From contig NZ_SUMG01000001.1 in the NCBI RefSeq assembly GCF_009910325.1, positions 248,001 to 312,000 of the forward strand: a DNA stretch of 64,000 nt, written 5' to 3'. Shown here piece after piece: positions 52,016 to 61,063 of the stretch (positions within the stretch are counted from its first letter, which is position 1; every line of letters begins with the position of its first letter). The position numbers and the translations under genes were made by a program. Origin of the DNA: Isachenkonia alkalipeptolytica (lineage in GTDB: Bacteria > Bacillota > Clostridia > Peptostreptococcales > T1SED10-28). The notes beneath the pieces were generated by a model. It was not told the DNA's origin. It worked only from the letters and a program-made list of their open reading frames with translations, and did no database searches.

Positions 52016-53440
52016 ATGGCATTATTATTTATTTCTATAGTCGTATTGGTTTTCGGATATGTGCTGTACGGTAAATTTGTGGAAAAAGTATTCGGTATCA
52101 AGGAGGAGCGGGAAACTCCTGCGGTGGAAATGGCTGATGGGGTGGATTTTATTGAAATGCCTTGGTACAAACTATATTTGATTCAATTTTTAAACATTGC
52201 AGGGCTTGGACCAATCTATGGAGCGGTGGCAGGTGCTCTCTGGGGACCTCAAGCTTTTATCTGGATTGTCCTTGGGAGCATTTTTGCAGGAGGCGTCCAT
52301 GACTACTTTTCGGGGATGTTATCTATAAGAAACGGCGGATCCAGTATTGCCGAAGTTGTGGGTAAATATTTAGGGGGCGGCGCCAAACAGTTTATGAGAG
52401 GCTTCTCTGTTGTTCTATTAGTGTTGGTGGGTACCGTATTTATGACAGGGCCCTCCATGCTTCTTGGTAATTTGAACTTTTTAGGAATTGGCTCCACTCA
52501 AGTGTGGTTGGGAATTGTTTTAGCCTATTATTTTCTGGCGACGATTTTACCGGTGGATAAGATTATCGGAAAGATTTATCCCGTATTCGGCGCGGTACTG
52601 ATTATTATGGCGTTGGGAATTGCAGCGATGCTGCTGGTAGGAGGGTATCAATTACCACCTCTTACTGCAGAGAATATTCATCCCGGTGATCTTTCCGTAT
52701 GGCCATTATTATTCATTACGATTGCCTGTGGAGCCATCAGTGGATTCCATGCAACTCAGTCGCCCTTAATGGCACGGTGTTGCGGTAAGGAAAGTGAAGG
52801 GCGAAGGGTATTTTACGGATCTATGATTTCCGAAGGGATCATTGCTTTGGTATGGGCAGCGGCGGCTATGAGCTTCTTTTACGGAACTGACGGACTTTCA
52901 GGAGCCCTGGATGCCGGTGGTCCCGGAGCCGTAGTCTATGATGTTTCCACATCCTTAATGGGTGTTGTTGGCGGACTGTTAGCTATGCTCGGCGTTATTG
53001 CCTGTCCCATTACTTCGGGAGACACCGCTTTTCGAAGCGCTCGCTTGGCCGTTGCTGATTTTTTAAAGAGTGATCAAAAAGTGTTGAAAAAGAGACTTAT
53101 AGTAGCGCTACCTCTTTTCGTGATCGGATTCTCTTTAAGTTTGATCGATTTTGATATTATTTGGAGATACTTTGCCTGGTCGAACCAAACCTTAGCTACA
53201 GTAGTGCTTTGGGCTTCAGCGGCGTACCTGGTGCAAAATCAGAAGTTTCATTGGATTGCAACGGTTCCGGCAACCTTTATGACTGCAGTGATTGTCACCT
53301 ATATTTTACAAGCACCGGAAGGCTTTCAGTTGGCAACTTCTATTTCCTATCCAATTGGAATTATTGCCGCTATCCTCACCTTTGGGTGGTTTATGTTAAA
53401 GGGGCAAAAACATAAGGTGAAAGAAGTTTTAGAAGGATAA
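52016..53440 (+). CDS. cstA: CstA-family carbon-starvation carrier (pyruvate/peptide)
   Basis: About 474 residues, many membrane helices, shorter than E. coli CstA (about 700) but typical of the Gram-positive form. Family motifs: FLNIAGLGPIYGAVAGALWGP, GGVHDYFSGMLSIRNGG, and CPITSGDTAFRSARL. E. coli CstA and BtsT import pyruvate. GAGGAGG lies 8 nt before the ATG at 52016; an in-frame ATG 48 nt upstream falls within the promoter. The LytTR system upstream is its likely regulator. Confidence 0.92.
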   Translation: MALLFISIVVLVFGYVLYGKFVEKVFGIKEERETPAVEMADGVDFIEMPWYKLYLIQFLNIAGLGPIYGAVAGALWGPQAFIWIVLGSIFAGGVHDYFSGMLSIRNGGSSIAEVVGKYLGGGAKQFMRGFSVVLLVLVGTVFMTGPSMLLGNLNFLGIGSTQVWLGIVLAYYFLATILPVDKIIGKIYPVFGAVLIIMALGIAAMLLVGGYQLPPLTAENIHPGDLSVWPLLFITIACGAISGFHATQSPLMARCCGKESEGRRVFYGSMISEGIIALVWAAAAMSFFYGTDGLSGALDAGGPGAVVYDVSTSLMGVVGGLLAMLGVIACPITSGDTAFRSARLAVADFLKSDQKVLKKRLIVALPLFVIGFSLSLIDFDIIWRYFAWSNQTLATVVLWASAAYLVQNQKFHWIATVPATFMTAVIVTYILQAPEGFQLATSISYPIGIIAAILTFGWFMLKGQKHKVKEVLEG

Positions 53441-53460
53441 TAAGATGAACCAAAGGGGAC

Positions 53461-53529
53461 GTGAACCAAAGGGGACGGGGGTGTTCGGTACATATCATGT
53501 ACCGAACACCCCCGTCCCCTTTGGTTCAC
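53461..53529. repeat. 33-bp perfect palindrome between convergent genes
   Basis: Left arm begins GTGAACCAAAGGGGACGGGG; both 33-nt arms match perfectly around a 3-nt loop, with the GGTACAT/ATGTACC core. Extra GAACCAAAGGGGAC (left) and CCCTTTGGTTGA (right) units extend the symmetry outward. Same family as 46263 and 42476. Confidence 0.95.
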
Positions 53530-53542
53530 CCTTTGGTTGAAC

Positions 53543-54418
53543 CTAATCAAAAGAGGGAAGAACATCAATGATCCGTTGTGCGATGGCTTCATAGCCTTCA
53601 TCGTTGGGATGAAGACCGTCAAAGGAAAGAAATGTTTCTAATTGAAACTGGAAAAGGTCATAGGTGGGAATAAACACTGCATTCTCTTCTAAGGAAATCC
53701 ACTGATTAGCAGCGGCATTCCAGCGTAGAAGAAATTCAGTCTCATCCTGATTGACTTCCGAGTAGTCCAAATTATAAAGACCGAGGAAGATGACCAGAGC
53801 CTCGGGGTTTTCACCGCGTAACAGGCGGAAGGTCTCTTCCAGGGTTTCAAAGTACATCTCCTCCAAGGATTCATAGGCTCTTTCCTGTTCTTCTACTGCC
53901 AGATTTTGAATCCTTCGCAAATCATTTCCGCCGATGGAGAGGAAAATAATATCGGCTTTTTCGATTTCCTCCATTAGGTCAGGATTTTCAAAAAGCTCCA
54001 GTAACTGGGGGCTTTGAAAACCGTCCACGGCAAAGTTATTATAGGTGATGGGCTCATCGGAGGAGTCTCGAAGATTTTCTACAACTCTTCCTGAAAAACC
54101 GAGTCCCTCATCATCTCCGGTACCTCGAGCTAAAGAATCGCCGAGACTTATAAAATTAAGCCCTTCCGAAGAATCTTCCCTAATTTCCTCTGCGTCCTCT
54201 CCGGGGACCTCGGTGGTTTCTTCGTCGTCGTTTTCATCCAACGGGTCTTCGATGAAATCCTCCTCTTCATTCTCCGTAGCATCCTCAGAAGGTTCTTCTG
54301 AAACCTCACCGGAGACGACCTGAAAAGAATTATACACGCCGAAGATGAAAAATCCGCTTCCAATAATGAAAAGCACTAGAAATACGGGCCATAAATAATT
54401 TTTAATAAATTTCAACAT
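53543..54418 (-). CDS. Membrane-anchored SGNH/GDSL hydrolase
   Basis: About 291 residues. One N-terminal membrane helix (YLWPVFLVLFIIGSGFFIFG), an acidic linker (about 37-85), then an SGNH domain: GDSLA (Ser), a following Gly in NNFAVDG, GGND (Asn) and DGLHPN (Asp-His). Likely an esterase acting outside the membrane on cell-wall or lipid esters. I chose the ATG at 54418 with AGGAGG upstream; a longer frame lacks an SD. Confidence 0.88.
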   Translation of the reverse strand: MLKFIKNYLWPVFLVLFIIGSGFFIFGVYNSFQVVSGEVSEEPSEDATENEEEDFIEDPLDENDDEETTEVPGEDAEEIREDSSEGLNFISLGDSLARGTGDDEGLGFSGRVVENLRDSSDEPITYNNFAVDGFQSPQLLELFENPDLMEEIEKADIIFLSIGGNDLRRIQNLAVEEQERAYESLEEMYFETLEETFRLLRGENPEALVIFLGLYNLDYSEVNQDETEFLLRWNAAANQWISLEENAVFIPTYDLFQFQLETFLSFDGLHPNDEGYEAIAQRIIDVLPSFD

Positions 54419-54515
54419 GGTTGTTCCTCCTAATCCAAAATGAAAACCTGCCAAAGGTTGATCCATATAGTCCAAACTTATATGAGACAATTTCTAAAGA
54501 TCGAATTTCATAATT

Positions 54516-55526
54516 TTAATCCATAAAATCCTTATATTGAAAGACACCGTAGGCGATAATTACAGAACCTAAGGCCCAAGCCATCAGTACAGCGACGGAA
54601 AATCCCAGGCTAAGTCCCTCCACTTGTTGGAGATTGCCTGAAAGGAAATCCGTCAGTTGTAGATTTACATTAAAAAGGTAACGGGTCAATTCCCAGTCAC
54701 CGATAAAGAAGCTGAGAAAAGTGCCACCGATTAAGGAAGACATCATAATTCCGATAGCCGCCGGGGTACTCTTTACTAATACGGAAACCATCAGTGCCAT
54801 TTTCCCAATGGTAAAGGCAACGATATAACCTAAAGAGTAAACCATGATGTTGTACAAACCCAGACTCACGGTTTGAATGTTGGAAGTATCGAGACTGCCA
54901 TCAACGATCCGAAACCCGGTAATCACCGGCTCTCCAAAACCTAAGCTTCCGAAGGTGAAGTAAGCGATGACTAAAGAAATCCCCGCCATAGCGAAAATCA
55001 CCAGCATCTCCAACACCATCAGGGCCAAAACTTTTGAGGTAAGGATTTTCCAACGGGGTACCGGACGGGTCATTAAGAGTTTAATGGTACCGGTGGTGGA
55101 TTCCTTCGAGACAATGTCGGCTCCCAACAGGATAATCAATAAAGGGAGAAAGAGAAATATAGACTGTTCCATAAAGTTACTCATGAATTGTCCTGCACTG
55201 AAGGTAGTGGGGTTGATGTCCTCTTCTAAATAGTAACGAAGCTGCTCTGCCCGAACTTCCAGGGAAGCCCGGCCTTCCTCGGGGATGAAGGGATTTTCTA
55301 ACCGTCGGTCCAAATCCCGAAGCTGTTGATTGGTAATTTCCCGCCAGTCGTCGACATCCTCAATCCCCAGCTCTTCTGCCACTCGGGCTTCGGTGCGGTC
55401 CCGGGTGTACTGTTCCCCATAGGCGAATAACCCGATTAAAATTAAAAGAATGCCCAGAACCACAAACAGCCGTTTTTTCATAAAAAGTTTTAGTATCTCG
55501 TTGCCTACCAGATTATACAATTTCAT
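54516..55526 (-). CDS. ABC-2 type permease
   Basis: About 336 residues: one N-terminal helix, an extracellular domain (about 40-105) rich in charged residues, then five more helices, the NatB/bacitracin-exporter-like layout (SKESTTGTIKLLMTRPVPRWKILTSK follows the second helix). I chose the ATG at 55526, just after AGCAGG. It overlaps the ATPase gene end by 14 nt. The cargo is unknown. Confidence 0.88.
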   Translation of the reverse strand: MKLYNLVGNEILKLFMKKRLFVVLGILLILIGLFAYGEQYTRDRTEARVAEELGIEDVDDWREITNQQLRDLDRRLENPFIPEEGRASLEVRAEQLRYYLEEDINPTTFSAGQFMSNFMEQSIFLFLPLLIILLGADIVSKESTTGTIKLLMTRPVPRWKILTSKVLALMVLEMLVIFAMAGISLVIAYFTFGSLGFGEPVITGFRIVDGSLDTSNIQTVSLGLYNIMVYSLGYIVAFTIGKMALMVSVLVKSTPAAIGIMMSSLIGGTFLSFFIGDWELTRYLFNVNLQLTDFLSGNLQQVEGLSLGFSVAVLMAWALGSVIIAYGVFQYKDFMD

Positions 55527-56472
55527 CACCTGCTGTCAGCTCAAGGAAAAGATCCTCAAGGGATTTTTGGTTTTTCGCCACATAATATAGGGGGATTCCT
55601 TTGGAAAAAAGTCGCTGGTTTATGGCAGGGACATCTTCTTCCTTCACGAAAGCCACCAGTTCTTCATCATCTCTGATTTGCACTTGACCATTAAATTCGG
55701 TCTCGATCAGGGATTTTGCTTTAAGAGGATCCGCCAGTCGATAGGTGATTCCCTTTTCTTTAATGATTTCATCCACAGAGGTGACCTTAACGATACTACC
55801 TTGACGTATAATCGCCACACGGTCCGTCAACATCTCCATTTCCCCAAGGATGTGGCTTGATACCAACACCCCGAGATTTTCTTTTTCTGCAAGGGAGCGA
55901 ATCAGATGTCGAAATTCGCTGATTCCCGAAGGATCCAATCCGTTAGTTGGCTCATCGAGGATTAATAGTTTCGGCCGTTTCATCAAAGCCTGGGCAATGC
56001 CAAGACGCTGTTTCATCCCTAAAGAATAGGTATATACTTTGTCATCAATTCGCTTTTCCAGTCCCACAAGGCTTACCATTTCCTTAATTCGGTCCTTGGT
56101 AATACCCCTTTCCATGGAGGCAAGAACTTTTAAATTTTCCCAGCCGGAAAGATAATCGTACATCTCCGGATTTTCGATGATGCAACCCACATTTTCCATG
56201 GCCTTCACAAAATCCTTTTTCACCGAGTATCCTCCGATTTTGATTTCTCCTTCTGTCATTCGAATCAGCCCCACAATCATTCGTAGAGTGGTGGTTTTTC
56301 CCGCTCCATTGGGACCGAGAAAACCAAAAACTTCCCCTGCGTATACGGATAAATCGATGCCTTTGATAATTCCTTTTTTTCGGATGGTTTTTTTCACATT
56401 GCTCAGTTCTAATACGGGATCTTTATTTTCCCGTCTTTTATTTTTCTCTTTTTTGATATCTTGGTCCATCAT
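55513..56472 (-). CDS. ABC transporter ATP-binding protein
   Basis: 319 residues (BcrA/NatA-like). Walker A GPNGAGKTTTLR, signature TYSLGMKQRLGIAQAL, Walker B LLILDEPTNGLDP, switch SSHILGEMEML, and a C-terminal extension. The N terminus has a lysine-rich stretch (DIKKEKNKRRENK). Two ATGs are adjacent (56472, 56469) with a weak SD. Works with the overlapping permease; related exporters give peptide-antibiotic resistance or move Na+. Confidence 0.92.
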   Translation of the reverse strand: MMDQDIKKEKNKRRENKDPVLELSNVKKTIRKKGIIKGIDLSVYAGEVFGFLGPNGAGKTTTLRMIVGLIRMTEGEIKIGGYSVKKDFVKAMENVGCIIENPEMYDYLSGWENLKVLASMERGITKDRIKEMVSLVGLEKRIDDKVYTYSLGMKQRLGIAQALMKRPKLLILDEPTNGLDPSGISEFRHLIRSLAEKENLGVLVSSHILGEMEMLTDRVAIIRQGSIVKVTSVDEIIKEKGITYRLADPLKAKSLIETEFNGQVQIRDDEELVAFVKEEDVPAINQRLFSKGIPLYYVAKNQKSLEDLFLELTAGDEIV

Positions 56473-56701
56473 TACTATCCCAACTTTCTATAGCCCTAAG
56501 AACATGGATTATTCAATGAAGAATTTATACCCGAAAAAAGGGAAGTGAATCAATGAGTTGATAACATTTATTAATAAATAAAAGGCTGAGCTAAGTAAGA
56601 TTGTAAAACAGAAGAATCTTCTAAAGGAATAGAAGAAAGGCAAAAAAAAGAGCATTCAAAAGAGAGAAGTCTTTTGAAAACTCATTGAAATCTTTCGGCT
56701 A

Positions 56702-57957
56702 TTAAAGGGCAGCTATTTCTTCAGCAAAGGTTTCGTAGCGCTGCCTTGCTTTCTCCTGAGAACGAATTCGTTCCCAACGAATTCCTTCCCATCGCTTCAA
56801 AAGGACGGAAACGATTTCAGGATCCAGGGCCTGTTCTTCTCCCATTTTTTTATCACTTGATGAGCCTTTGCTTCCATCATTCCTTTTCGATAAGGGCGAT
56901 TCTCGGTAATAGCGGTGAATACATCAGCCACCGCCATGATTTTCGCGCCGGTAGAAAGTTCATGGGCTTGTCGTTTAAAGGGATAACCTTCTCCGTCTAA
57001 GCGTTCATGATGCATTGAAGCATAACTGTTGATTTCCTCCATCCCTTTCACCCGATCCAATAATATGTAGCTATGATAGGTGTGGCCTTTCATCACTTCA
57101 AATTCATCCTCGGTTAAGGGACCGGGCTTCTCTAAAATTTGCCTCGGCACTGTAAGTTTACCGATATCGTGAAGGTAACCGGCAATTTCGATTTTCGCCA
57201 CTGTTTTAGGATCCATTTCCATGGCTATTCCCAGGTTTTTTGCCACTGAGGCCACACCTTCACTATGCACCGCGGTAAATCGGCTTCGAAAGTCTATAAT
57301 TCGGGCAAAGAGTTTGCTGATCCCTAAAAGCTCCTGAAGGTTTAATGTATAATCCTTTAGTTTAGGGCGCTTATAAAAATTTCCTCCTTTTCTTATGGAA
57401 TCCATATCGTACCAAAAATATTCTTTTTTACAAAGACGATGGAAAGCTGCTACCATGCTAGGATGAAACTTTTTCCCTTGGTATTTGGTCAGTCTTTTCA
57501 TCACCAGCCGTTTATTCTCTGTATTAATAGGCAAACCGATTAAAGAAGTGGCGATTCGGTCCGCTAAGTGAATCACATGACTGGAGGGACATACTTTTTC
57601 TCCTTCGTGGAACGCTCCCTTACCTTCTTCCCAATCCACATGATGATGTTTGATGATCCGGGCAATCTTTTGAAACTCCTTATACTCTCTAAGGAGTAGC
57701 CAACCAATCTTACCGTGTTTATGGGGATTAAGGACTTCAAAGGTTAAAACATCCAAGCGTTCCTGAATACTAAGGCCTCCGATATCATGAAGGATACCCG
57801 CAATTACCAAATCGTTTTTTTCATTTTCCTGGTAGTTTAACTCCTCCCCAAGGGCATAGGCGATATAAGCCACTTGCCGTTGATGCTCATTCACTTTAGG
57901 ACTGATCATGTCCGAAGCCCTGGACAGTTCTATCGTTAAGTCGAGCAAAGATATCAT
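56702..57957 (-). CDS. Tandem-HD / HD-GYP protein, interrupted by a frameshift at an A7 run
   Basis: The uninterrupted frame (57957-56797, 386 residues) has a degenerate first HD domain (AGILHDIGG) and a full HD-GYP domain (AGYLHDIGK, HHERLDGEGYP), so it should hydrolyse cyclic di-GMP. It ends after VIKKWEKNR in 15 unrelated residues. A -1 shift at the A7 run (about 56849-56855) instead gives IKKMGEEQALDPEIVSVLL and a stop at 56702, restoring the normal HD-GYP C terminus. The cause could be a sequencing error, slippage or mutation; I give the restored extent. Confidence 0.85.
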
Positions 57958-58174
57958 TTTTTACCTTCTTTCTGTATGCAGTGATAAGAATATAGTCCTA
58001 TAAATCTTAACATTACACCTGAATCCATTCAACAATTATTACTATTCCTTCACAAACAGTTGGATTTACCGTAGATTGCCACAAAGTTTTTACGAGTTGT
58101 CTTTAATGATTATTCAAAAGGTATAAAAAGTGGTATTATAGTACTATGTAAAACATGAATCCGGGGGGATGAAT

Positions 58175-59389
58175 ATGTACATTGCAAGACAGCCCATCTT
58201 CAATACAGAAAAGAGAGTATATGGATATGAACTGCTTTTTCGAAGAGGGAGGGAATCCCGGGCCTTTGATGGAAGCTCCGCTGCACATGCCACTGCCAGT
58301 GTGATTGCAGGCCTTTTTGAGTCAGGGATTGAAAAAATAGTGGAGAATAAAAAGGCCTTTATTAACTTTGACCATGAATTGATCGGGATGGACTTTGTAG
58401 AATTGATTCCTCCAAGCCGACTTGTGGTGGAGGTCTTGGAAGATGTAGAAGTATGTGAGAGTGTACAGGAACGTATTCGGTATCTTTCGAAACAGGGGTA
58501 TCAAATTGCCCTGGATGATTTTGTTCATGATTACGGGTCCTATCCTTTAGTTAAAGAGGCGGATATTATCAAGTATGATTTGATGGCCACACCGCTGAAC
58601 ACCTTAAGAGAAACGGTTCAAATGGGATTGAAAGAAAAGAAAGTGCTACTGGCGGAAAAAATTGAAAGTGAAGAAGAGTTTCAACAAGCCAAAGCCATGG
58701 GATTTACTTTGTTTCAAGGATTTTTCTTTAGTAAACCCGCTATCATTGGGGCTGAAAATCGAACGAAGACCACCACTAAGACTCAGTACATTCGATTGAT
58801 TCAGGAATTGCAACGGGAAGAGCCCTCTTTTGATTGTTTGGCCGAGATGATCGGTCAGGACGTGAACCTAGCCTATCGATTTATTCGGGTAATCAGCGGT
58901 CGGACTCGGGAAAATTCTGTGGATTCTATAAAGAAAGCTTTAACTTACATCGGTTTAAAAGAATTGGAACGGTGGATTCATGTACTGATGATTCAAGAGC
59001 TGGGAAGTGACAAGCCCCAGGCACTGGTGCAACTTTCCCTTATTCGATCTAAATTCGCCGAAAGGCTGGCTAAATGCAGTCGGTTAAAAAAACAGCAGCA
59101 TGAAGCAGCATTAATGGGGCTTTTCAGTACGATTGACGCCTTAACAGATAGAGATATGAAACAAGCTCTGGAAGGGGTGTCCTTGTCGAAAACTGTTCGA
59201 AGCGCATTGCTTGAAGAAGAACAGGGCGAGCTCTCGGATATCGTTGAAATGATTAAATCCTATGAAAAGGCACAGTGGAGCAGTATTGATCGACTGGCGA
59301 AGAAATTGAATCTGAAACCGGAGGAGGTTTTTGATTGTTACTTACAATCCGTGGACTGGGGAAAAAAGACGATGGCAGACATGGTGTAG
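58175..59389 (+). CDS. EAL-HDOD signalling protein (YuxH-like)
   Basis: About 404 residues. It starts MYIARQPIFNTEKRVYGYELLFR, the typical opening of the EAL-HDOD group, and the EAL domain (to about 200) lacks several metal ligands (ELLFR for EAL, ALDDF retained), so cyclic di-GMP hydrolysis is doubtful. The HDOD domain occupies about 205-400. I chose the ATG at 58175, 6 nt after GGGGGG, over one at 58169. Divergent from the HD-GYP gene, suggesting a cyclic di-GMP signalling pair. Confidence 0.88.
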   Translation: MYIARQPIFNTEKRVYGYELLFRRGRESRAFDGSSAAHATASVIAGLFESGIEKIVENKKAFINFDHELIGMDFVELIPPSRLVVEVLEDVEVCESVQERIRYLSKQGYQIALDDFVHDYGSYPLVKEADIIKYDLMATPLNTLRETVQMGLKEKKVLLAEKIESEEEFQQAKAMGFTLFQGFFFSKPAIIGAENRTKTTTKTQYIRLIQELQREEPSFDCLAEMIGQDVNLAYRFIRVISGRTRENSVDSIKKALTYIGLKELERWIHVLMIQELGSDKPQALVQLSLIRSKFAERLAKCSRLKKQQHEAALMGLFSTIDALTDRDMKQALEGVSLSKTVRSALLEEEQGELSDIVEMIKSYEKAQWSSIDRLAKKLNLKPEEVFDCYLQSVDWGKKTMADMV

Positions 59390-59651
59390 AAAAACTGATT
59401 GGCTGCGTTTAATAGGCAAATAAAATCCCTCGATGCATAGAGGAAGAGACGTCCCTTGAATGGTTAAAGGATATTACGGCAGAAAAATAACTAGACGGAA
59501 TCAGTGTTATAGAGGATTTATCCTATACAACTGGAATTGTTAATACCCACAGGTTAAAATATTAGAAAAGAAAATTAATCCTTAAATAAAGGGTTTTTAA
59601 AATAAAGGGAGAATTATAATAAGAATAAACCCTATATAAAGGAGAAGATCT

Positions 59652-60230
59652 ATGGAGAACATTCACAAGGATCAGCTACTGGTGAAAGCCATTGAAATTG
59701 CTGCAAAAACCCATGAGTATCAGAAACGAAAATCCACGGATATCCCCTACATTGTCCATCCCTTTGAAATCGCTATGATCCTTCAACGTAACGGGGTAGA
59801 GGATCAGGAAATTCTCGCTGCGGGGATTCTTCACGATACCTTGGAGGATGGCAACTTACAGGTGTCGGATCTTGAAAAGTGGTTTACTTCCCGGGTAAAG
59901 GAACTAGTGCTCCTGGCCTCAGAAGAACTTGAGGGTAGGAGTGAAAGACCCTGGGATAAGCGCAAGGCTCATACCATCGAAGCAATAAAAAGCTTAAACA
60001 CCGATGTAAAGTTGATTGTCTGTGCGGATAAACTGAGTAATGCAAGAAGTATGCTTCGGTCTTATGAAAAAATAGGGGATCAACTGTGGGACCGTTTTAA
60101 TGCAGGTTTTACAGATCAGCAATGGTATTATGACAGTCTGGTGGAATCTTTGAAAGATATGGAATCCTATGCAATGTACCAAGAGTTTAAAGAAACTGTT
60201 CAGCGCATTTTTCACAGGAAGGGAGAATAG
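59652..60230 (+). CDS. HD-domain hydrolase, small SpoT/MESH1-like
   Basis: 192 residues, single HD domain with HEYQKRKSTDIPYIVHPFEIA and AAGILHDTLEDG, the metal-binding pattern of (p)ppGpp hydrolases, and CADKLSNARSM in the C-terminal half. No synthetase domain. Either a small alarmone hydrolase or a nucleotide phosphohydrolase. AAAGGAG precedes the ATG. The racemase gene follows after 2 nt. The 260-nt gap upstream contains only short broken frames. Confidence 0.82.
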   Translation: MENIHKDQLLVKAIEIAAKTHEYQKRKSTDIPYIVHPFEIAMILQRNGVEDQEILAAGILHDTLEDGNLQVSDLEKWFTSRVKELVLLASEELEGRSERPWDKRKAHTIEAIKSLNTDVKLIVCADKLSNARSMLRSYEKIGDQLWDRFNAGFTDQQWYYDSLVESLKDMESYAMYQEFKETVQRIFHRKGE

Positions 60231-60232
60231 TT

Positions 60233-60925
60233 ATGAAAACTATTGGAATACTAGGAGGCATGGGTCCTGAGGCGACTCTGTTACTGTATCGGTTGATCAT
60301 CGATCACACCGATGCAAAGTCGGATCAGGAACACATCCCAACCCTTATTTACTCCAACACGAGGGTCCCTGACCGAACCCGGGCTATCCTGCATCAAGGG
60401 GAAGACCCTCTGCCTTATTTGATCCAGTCGGCAAAAGTTCTTCGGGAAGGGGGCGCTGATATAATAGGGATGCCCTGCAATACCGCTCATCATTACTTTG
60501 ATCGCCTCACTGAAGAGGTGGAGGGGGATTATGTTAATATGGTGGAGCTAACATACCGGCGGATATTGAATAACGATAGCCGTAAGAAGATCGTGCTTTT
60601 TGCCACGGCGGGAACCATCGAAACCGGGATTTATGATTTTTCTTTAAGAAATAAAGGTATCCAAGTATTGTCCCCGAAGCCAAAGGATCAGGAAGTCATT
60701 ATGAAAATGATTTACGGACAGATCAAATCCGGAAAACGACCAATTGATTTAGAGGAGTACCAGGAACTGCTTTACCGGATGGAAGAGGAGGGCTTTGAGG
60801 CGGTGATTCTTGGTTGCACCGAGCTATCCTACCTTCACAGCATGTTTAAGTTTCCCGTTAATATAGAGTTCATCAATACCTTGGATCTTCTGGCCGCGGA
60901 ACTGGTGAAAAAGGCAAAGCAGTAA
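60233..60925 (+). CDS. Aspartate/glutamate racemase-family protein
   Basis: 230 residues. IGILGGMGPEATLLLYRLI opens the protein, and the two catalytic cysteines are in GMPCNTAHHY (near 82) and LGCTELSYL (near 197). Aspartate racemase is the closest named activity, although YgeA/RacX-like broad-specificity members look similar. GGAAGGGAG precedes the ATG. It ends at a strong terminator. Confidence 0.9.
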   Translation: MKTIGILGGMGPEATLLLYRLIIDHTDAKSDQEHIPTLIYSNTRVPDRTRAILHQGEDPLPYLIQSAKVLREGGADIIGMPCNTAHHYFDRLTEEVEGDYVNMVELTYRRILNNDSRKKIVLFATAGTIETGIYDFSLRNKGIQVLSPKPKDQEVIMKMIYGQIKSGKRPIDLEEYQELLYRMEEEGFEAVILGCTELSYLHSMFKFPVNIEFINTLDLLAAELVKKAKQ

Positions 60926-60941
60926 GACAGAATAAATGAAT

Positions 60942-60994
60942 AAAAGGAAAAAGTGTACCATGGGGTCGGACCCTATGGTACACTTTTTCCTTTT
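60942..60994. repeat. 26-bp hairpin, GTGTACCATGGGGTC family, copy 1
   Basis: The left arm starts AAAAGGAAAAAGTGTACCAT; 26 bp pair with one G-U around a single-base loop, and the right arm ends in a T-rich stretch, so it serves as a bidirectional terminator. A second copy lies at 61773, on the other side of the next gene. Confidence 0.92.
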
Positions 60995-61004
60995 AGGTCT
61001 TTTA

Positions 61005-61033
61005 TAGACAGTAATTTCCCTCTGGTGTACAAT
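61005..61033 (+). promoter_or_regulatory. Promoter of the SGNH gene
   Basis: TAGACA, 17-nt spacer, TACAAT, about 30 nt before the start codon at 61064. Confidence 0.6.
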
Positions 61034-61063
61034 AAAAGAAAATGAAGTACAAGGAGGCATATT

